A stretch of DNA of 64,000 bases, from contig CAVTFD010000040.1 of NCBI GenBank assembly GCA_963733945.1, positions 1 to 64,000 on the forward strand, written 5' to 3'. The translations under genes were made by a program, and so were the position numbers. Numbering within the stretch: position 1 is the first letter of the stretch; each line of letters begins with the position of its first letter. The DNA is from AP-15 sp963733945 (GTDB lineage: Bacteria > Pseudomonadota > Alphaproteobacteria > ATCC43930 > CGMCC-115725). Shown piece by piece: positions 58,873 through 64,000 of this stretch. The notes below the pieces were generated by a model. That model made no database searches. It saw only the letters and a list, made by a program, of their open reading frames with translations, and was not told the origin of the DNA.

Positions 58873-61800
58873 GTGACCCGCAACATCCTGCTGATCGTGC
58901 CGAGCCCGCAGGTCGCCCGCGGCGTCTGGGCCGATACCGGCGTCGGGAACTGGGCGGCGGCGTTTCCGCTGCGCCTTGAACGCGCCGGCCTTCTCGATTT
59001 CGACGTCGCCGACGAGCGCGCTCTTGACTCGGCGAGTGGGCTGGCCGATCGCGGGCTTGCGATCGTGTCGCAACTCCCTGCGGCAATCTGGACCGAGACG
59101 CGCCGGAACACGCTTCGCGCGTTCGCCGGCGGCGTATTCGTCGAGGGCCCGGTCCCGCCGGAGCTGTTTCCGACCGCACCGGCTTCCGCAGTTTCTGGGG
59201 CGCCAGCCATCGTGCTCTGCGACGCCGGAGACCAACCGATCTCGCTCGACCTTCCGCCGCCGCAAACGCGCCCGATGCGGCTCGATCCGTCGCTGCTGCC
59301 GGTTGCGGCCGATGCCACGCTGGAACAACGCCTCGCGATCGCGGCCGCGGCATATGCCGCGCGGTATTGCCAGATTTTCGCTCGTCACAATCGACTGTTC
59401 CCGACCGAATCAGCGAGCGCGATGGCGGCGCTGGCGCTCGCGCTGGTCGTGGAACGGTCGGCCGGGGCCGCTCATGCGGCGTGGCTGCGCGATAGCCTCG
59501 AAGACATCCTGGCCGCACTGCCGGGAAGATCGGAGCGACGCGACGGCGCACCCGGCGACGTTTGGACGATCAGCCTCGCCATGATGAACGCAACGCGGGC
59601 TCGAACGAGACCCGCCCCGCTCGCCGAGCTGAACGCCCTGTCGCCAGTCTCCGAGTCGGCGGTATGGAACCTCGTGGCTCCTGCCGCGATCGATCCGAGC
59701 GTGGTCTTGGGCCCGCCCCGCGCCAGTGACCCGCGCCTTACTTGCCGTGGCGCGTTCGCGTTGTGGTCAGTTGCGACCTTTCAACGCGGGGAAACCGCGG
59801 TTCGCGCCGCGGCGGACGCGCTGGCGCTGGTGGAAGCCATCGCCTCCGGGAACATCGACGCCGGCAGCGGCGACATCGACCCCTGGGGATCGATGCTGCT
59901 GGCAGCCGCTGCGTGGCGGGCCGGCGCCCCTACCCCTGCTCTTCGCGCGATCTGGGACGCGGCGCTCAAAACTCCGCCTGGATTGGCCGCGCCGTTCCGG
60001 CTGTCACAGGGCGGCTGCACGCTTACTGGCCCGCCTTCCGAATCGCCGTTCTGCGCCCTGGCCTTGGCCTCGATGTGCGAGCGGATCGCGCTGCCGTTGC
60101 CTCACCCGACGGACGGGCTCGACCCGGACCTGGCGGCGAAGGCGGCATGGTATCGGACCCCGGACATGAGGACCGCCTTTAGCGAGCACTCGGGTCAGGT
60201 CCTGGCGCGCCGCGATATGGACGGTGCGGCGATGGTGGTGCGCGACGGGCGGCTCTGCGCCAGCGCGGTGCCATTATTGGCCTGGATCGCCCAGATTTAC
60301 GCGACCCCGCCGCTCGACGAGACATTCGTCAACCGGCCGATGCGGGCGGCAAAATGCCTCGAATCCTGGCTGATCGAACTTTTCGCCAGCCTGGCGGCTT
60401 CCGCCGGCCGGCCCTTGCTCCGGGTTGCGCGATGGCCCTTCGGCAAGGCGTTTGCGTGCACGATTGCGCACGATGTCGACCGCATCCCCGGCGATGCCGA
60501 GTTCGACCGCCTGCTCGACTGGGAGCGCCGGAAAGGCCTGAAATCGAGCTGGTATTGGGTACCGTCGCGGCTCGACCCGCGGCGGATGGAGCGGATCGTC
60601 GAGGCTGGATTCGAGATCGGGTTGCACGCGATCCTGGCGGCCCGCAAGCACGAGGAGGCCGCGGCGATCGCCGCCGCGACACCGGCCGCGGCGGCGGTCC
60701 GGGGCGAGACGTTGCATGGCGGGCACGGTGCGGATTATTGGCGCGGCGCCGCCGGCGTCATGCAAGCCCACGCCTGCGGCTTCGCCTATACTGAACATTC
60801 CCCCACCGCCCACGATCTGCCCGACACCGGTTTTGCGGTGCTGCGCCCCGACGGCGGGGTCGAGGCGGTTCCGATTATCGGGCTGACGCATGCGGTCTGC
60901 CTGGAGCGCAACCCGGAAAAGGAGGACGAGGTCTACCGGCGGGAATCGCTGGACCGGCTGGCGGCTGCCGGCGGGTATTGCCTCGTCTCCAACCATCCCG
61001 ACGTTAGTTTTGCAGCCCTGTGCGAATGGATCGAGGGGTTGCCGCTCGATCGGGCGTGGCACGCCACTGCCGCCGAGGTCGCCGATTGGTGGCGGGCGAG
61101 CCATGACCGTGCCGACCTCGCTCTCGAAACCGCCCGGCACACAGCGGACGAGACCGAAATATCCGTGACCTCGCATCACGGCGTCGCCGGCCTGGTGCTG
61201 CAAGTGCCGGTCGGCAAGGCCCGCAAGGTCGCAGTTGACGGGGCGAAGCTGGTGGCGCGCCACGCCGGCGAGGCGTGGGTTGCCGTCGACGTGCCGCGCG
61301 GCGAAACCCGGATCGTCCGCGTTCGGGCATCCGATGCTATCGACCGGGTTGCCCTCGTGCGGCCGCCGCAGAGGGCTACGGCTAGCGCTGCGGATGCCGA
61401 CCCGGCGCTCCCCGGTTTGCCGGAGAGCGCGCACGTGGTCCATCTGTCCCACCGCGCGCGGCATCTCGATCCCGGTCGCGCCAGCGCCACCGACCCGGCA
61501 TTTCTGTACGGCCCGTTCGACCGGCCGGTAGATCTGATGGTGGTGCCGCGCCGGGTGGCCGGGATCTTTCCGAATGCATTCACCGCCGCCTGGCTCGGGA
61601 TGCTGCTCGCCGATGGCGACGCCCAGGAAATCCTGGTCGAGCATGGCGGCGACCTCGCCGGCCGGATGATGGCCGAGGCATTGCGCCGCTGGCTGCCGGA
61701 AACCGCGGTCGACGATGCGGACGAGCGCCGGATCTGGCTCTATCGCCGCACTGGCATGGCCGAAGCCGTCGCGGCGCTGCCGACCGCCTATCCCGTTCTC

Positions 61801-63894
61801 CATCGGGCCTTTGCTGGGTTTCGCGAGCTCTACGCGCTCGTCAACCACAAGGACGCCGCCCACTTCATCAGCGGCGAAGGCCCGGCTGAAGCCGCATTTA
61901 TGTATTCGATGCTCGGGGCGAGCCGGAACTCGCTCGTGCTGGAGCGACTCGCGTCGCGCTTCGGCTGGGGGTCGGCGCCGGATATCGTCGATGTCGGGGG
62001 GGGGCATGGCTTCCTCGGCATGGAGCTGGCGGCGAAGGGATGGACGGCAACGGTGATCGACCACGACCCGGCGAAAACCGAATTACTCGGCCCGTGGCTT
62101 GTACGGCGCTCGCCCCGTCGGCTTGCGGTCTCACTCCACACCCGGTCGATGGAGGCCCTCGCCGCTGGCGGAGTTCCGGCCGGCGGGCGCGCCCCGCAGG
62201 CCGTCACGCTTTTCCAATCCCTGCTGTTTTGCGAGCGCAGCCGGGTCGCCGAGATGTTGCGCGCGTGCTGGGCCTGCCTGGCTCCGGGCGGTGCCTTGAT
62301 CATCCACGAACTGGTCCGCAAGGCCGCGAGTGAAGCCCTGCACGAGCGGCGCTTCGAGCGTGATGAGCTGATCGGGCTGGTCGGAGAAAATTTTGGGACG
62401 CCAAGCCTCGTCTCGATCCTCGATGGAAAGCCGATGGCGGCGTTTTCGCCTGGCATCACCGCCTTGCTGGTGCAAAAATCCGAGGCGCCGGCGGCGGTGC
62501 GGACCGCTCCGCTGCACCCCCGTCGGACCGAAAGTGAAGGGCTTGCGTATCTCAATGCCCGGCGCGATGGTTCGACCGAGATGGAGCAGGAGGATGCTAT
62601 TCCGGCGGCGGCGGCCGACCCCGAGCGGCCGCAGAGCCGCGCGTCCGCGGCGGGCGGTGTAACGCTGCGCCCGTTCCCGTTCCCGTATCAGGGGATGCTG
62701 GCAATCTGCAGCGACATCGACCAGACGACGCCGGCGAAATTCGCCGCGCTTCACCGCTTTCTCAACACACGCGAGGAAACGCCGCTCGGCCAGGGACTCG
62801 GCCTCGATGTAGCGGATTCGCTTTGGTTCTATTCGTTGCCGGGCGTCGCGCGCGACCCCGCCGACCAGCAGATGTCGTTTTTTGCCGGCCTCGACTGGCG
62901 GCAGCTTTCGCCCTTCGCCGGTCAGATCCTCGATTACATCCGCGGCGGCTGGATCGATACGCTGCACACCTACGGGAATTTCTCGACCCTACCCGCCGGC
63001 TCGCCCGGCTTCACCCGCGAACATGCCGGGCGGGCGCTCGCGGTTCTGGCCGAAGCCGGGCTGGCGATCCCGATCTGGATCAATCACGGCAACCGCAACA
63101 ACATCCAGAACATCGGCGATTTCGACTACATGGTCGGCGATCTGCCGCGCAACCCGAACCAGCACAGCCATCTGCTTTACCGCCACGGTGTCCGCTTCAT
63201 ATGGTCGGGGCTGGTGTCGGGAGAATTCCGCCGCGATGCGGTTATCGCCCCGGCGCCGATGCGCGACGGCCGGATGATGTGGCGTTTCTCGCGCCATGAT
63301 TTTGTCTATACTGACGATTCCGACAATTTGAGCCAGCGGTTCGGCGCGGTTACCGGCTCCCATGTCGGCCGTCCAATTGCGATGGTATGGCATCCGAAGC
63401 TTATCCACGTCCAACTGTCGGTCGAAAATCTGCGGGATCTCGCAGCCACGGGCGGCTACGCGATCCTCGGCCAGCATCTCGGTGCGGGTGCCGGCGGAGA
63501 AATTCTGCCGGCGCACGCGATCGAGGCGCTGATGCGTCTCAAAGCGGCGCAAGACAGCGGCGAGATTCTCGTCGCGCGAACCTCGCGGCTGCTCGAGTAC
63601 GCTTGCACGCGCGACCATTTGCGTTTCGAGGTCAGGACCGAGGCGGACGGCAAGATCGTGATCGACGTCACCGGAATCGACGACCCGGTGCGCGGCCTGC
63701 AAGCGCCGCTGTTGCACCGGTTGCGCGGCATCACTTTCGAGGTGCCGGGCGAAGGTCCGGTCGAATTACGCTACCGCGGCGATCCGATCGGGCACTGGGA
63801 TGTTGTCGAGCGTCGATTGAACGGGAAGACCATCGTCGGGTTCACTTGGTTCCCGCCGAATCATACCGATTACGCCCATGCGCGAACCCGTTAG
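58873..63894 (+). CDS. Giant protein 3: deacetylase - methyltransferase - deacetylase-like
   Basis: A protein of about 1673 aa from GTG 58873 (VTRNILLIVPSPQVARGVWA) with GGGAAG upstream; TTG 58852 is the outer alternative. Residues 1-500 form a helical region of unknown type. From about 515 comes a polysaccharide-deacetylase-like domain with AHDVD (D534, D536) and GLHAILAARKH (H585). A class I methyltransferase at about 975-1200 has IVDVGGGHGFLG (1038-1049). From about 1270 lies a second deacetylase-like domain with SDIDQTTP (D1281, D1283) and HTYGNF (H1365). Unlike giant 1, these units keep the Asp pair. It probably modifies the glycan. Confidence 0.82.
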   Translation: MTRNILLIVPSPQVARGVWADTGVGNWAAAFPLRLERAGLLDFDVADERALDSASGLADRGLAIVSQLPAAIWTETRRNTLRAFAGGVFVEGPVPPELFPTAPASAVSGAPAIVLCDAGDQPISLDLPPPQTRPMRLDPSLLPVAADATLEQRLAIAAAAYAARYCQIFARHNRLFPTESASAMAALALALVVERSAGAAHAAWLRDSLEDILAALPGRSERRDGAPGDVWTISLAMMNATRARTRPAPLAELNALSPVSESAVWNLVAPAAIDPSVVLGPPRASDPRLTCRGAFALWSVATFQRGETAVRAAADALALVEAIASGNIDAGSGDIDPWGSMLLAAAAWRAGAPTPALRAIWDAALKTPPGLAAPFRLSQGGCTLTGPPSESPFCALALASMCERIALPLPHPTDGLDPDLAAKAAWYRTPDMRTAFSEHSGQVLARRDMDGAAMVVRDGRLCASAVPLLAWIAQIYATPPLDETFVNRPMRAAKCLESWLIELFASLAASAGRPLLRVARWPFGKAFACTIAHDVDRIPGDAEFDRLLDWERRKGLKSSWYWVPSRLDPRRMERIVEAGFEIGLHAILAARKHEEAAAIAAATPAAAAVRGETLHGGHGADYWRGAAGVMQAHACGFAYTEHSPTAHDLPDTGFAVLRPDGGVEAVPIIGLTHAVCLERNPEKEDEVYRRESLDRLAAAGGYCLVSNHPDVSFAALCEWIEGLPLDRAWHATAAEVADWWRASHDRADLALETARHTADETEISVTSHHGVAGLVLQVPVGKARKVAVDGAKLVARHAGEAWVAVDVPRGETRIVRVRASDAIDRVALVRPPQRATASAADADPALPGLPESAHVVHLSHRARHLDPGRASATDPAFLYGPFDRPVDLMVVPRRVAGIFPNAFTAAWLGMLLADGDAQEILVEHGGDLAGRMMAEALRRWLPETAVDDADERRIWLYRRTGMAEAVAALPTAYPVLHRAFAGFRELYALVNHKDAAHFISGEGPAEAAFMYSMLGASRNSLVLERLASRFGWGSAPDIVDVGGGHGFLGMELAAKGWTATVIDHDPAKTELLGPWLVRRSPRRLAVSLHTRSMEALAAGGVPAGGRAPQAVTLFQSLLFCERSRVAEMLRACWACLAPGGALIIHELVRKAASEALHERRFERDELIGLVGENFGTPSLVSILDGKPMAAFSPGITALLVQKSEAPAAVRTAPLHPRRTESEGLAYLNARRDGSTEMEQEDAIPAAAADPERPQSRASAAGGVTLRPFPFPYQGMLAICSDIDQTTPAKFAALHRFLNTREETPLGQGLGLDVADSLWFYSLPGVARDPADQQMSFFAGLDWRQLSPFAGQILDYIRGGWIDTLHTYGNFSTLPAGSPGFTREHAGRALAVLAEAGLAIPIWINHGNRNNIQNIGDFDYMVGDLPRNPNQHSHLLYRHGVRFIWSGLVSGEFRRDAVIAPAPMRDGRMMWRFSRHDFVYTDDSDNLSQRFGAVTGSHVGRPIAMVWHPKLIHVQLSVENLRDLAATGGYAILGQHLGAGAGGEILPAHAIEALMRLKAAQDSGEILVARTSRLLEYACTRDHLRFEVRTEADGKIVIDVTGIDDPVRGLQAPLLHRLRGITFEVPGEGPVELRYRGDPIGHWDVVERRLNGKTIVGFTWFPPNHTDYAHARTR

Positions 63895-64000
63895 AATAGA
63901 ATGCCGCGCGGACATCGCACCGGAAAACCCGACAATCACCGGTTTTGACGCATTTCAATCCGATAGCGCGCGAGCGTAGTCGAAGCTGAACAGGCCCGGC
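63895..64000. other. Window end after giant protein 3
   Basis: 106 bases. An ATG at 63878, inside the end of the preceding gene, opens a 33-codon frame (MREPVRIECRADIAPENP...) ending at TAG 63977-63979. It may be the start of a next gene broken by a frameshift, but too little is visible to decide. Confidence 0.3.

Noticed and set aside
60274..62064. Minus-strand 596-codon frame in giant protein 3
   Set aside because: Long only because of GC bias; the sense strand has catalytic motifs.
63878..63979. Short open frame at the window end as a gene
   Set aside because: Only 33 codons, no family match; possibly the broken start of a gene beyond the window.
1..64000. CRISPR arrays, tRNA or rRNA genes
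   Set aside because: No regularly spaced repeats and no cloverleaf or rRNA-like sequence noticed by eye; a covariance-model scan would be needed to exclude tRNAs fully.

Overview
The window is a GC-rich chromosomal segment with the gene content and synteny of an alphaproteobacterium, most likely Rhodospirillales-like. The evidence is the order dgt - argS - SPOR protein - nagZ - M50 protease - scpA - scpB, the order mltB-like - rlpA - D,D-carboxypeptidase - tmk - holB - metG - tatD - MBL hydrolase, and start-stop overlaps (ATGA, GTGA, TGATG) typical of compact alphaproteobacterial operons. No rRNA, tRNA or CRISPR array was recognised.

Layout. 1-3610: a peptide/nickel-type ABC uptake system (binding protein plus two permeases, no ATPases in view). 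3712-5166: an HtrA-like protein without a catalytic triad, joined to a LuxR regulator by what looks like a single-base frameshift. 5324-7962 (minus): three catabolic enzymes (FAH hydrolase, epoxide-hydrolase-like, TauD-like dioxygenase). 8242-15897 (plus): housekeeping block with dgt, a small DUF4258/DUF2283 pair, argS, nagZ, scpAB. 16034-20379 (minus): an unusual oxidative operon with a LigB-type extradiol dioxygenase, two different ferritin-like di-iron proteins, two 2[4Fe-4S] ferredoxins and an amidohydrolase. 20614-28908: cell-wall, replication and translation genes. At 28929-28956 lies a strong candidate for the chromosomal dif (XerC/XerD) site, so the region may be near the replication terminus.

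29017-33696 is accessory DNA: a GH18-like protein, an isoaspartyl-methyltransferase-like protein, a small poly-isoleucine protein directly upstream of a B12-binding radical SAM enzyme, and a degenerate repeat near each edge. A GNAT-Nudix fusion and mazG follow. 35498-39000 and 40810-41240 are mobile-element graveyards: an intact IS481-family element with a 6-bp target duplication, then decayed serine recombinase, DUF5372, IstB, ISAs1 and IS3 fragments, some rearranged.

39589-63894 is a surface-glycan locus: a GT4 glycosyltransferase, a WecB-type epimerase, a lipoprotein, a large SLBB outer-membrane export protein, a TPR-KpsM fusion permease, a KpsT ATPase, a KpsE-like PCP protein, and three consecutive giant proteins (1539, about 1495 and about 1673 aa). 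The giants carry three deacetylase-fold repeats plus a methyltransferase; three glycosyltransferases; and deacetylase - methyltransferase - deacetylase-like domains. A decayed cysH sits inside this locus. The inferred job is synthesis, modification and ABC-dependent export of a complex polysaccharide. This locus and the radical SAM/poly-Ile locus are the best candidates for undescribed biology.
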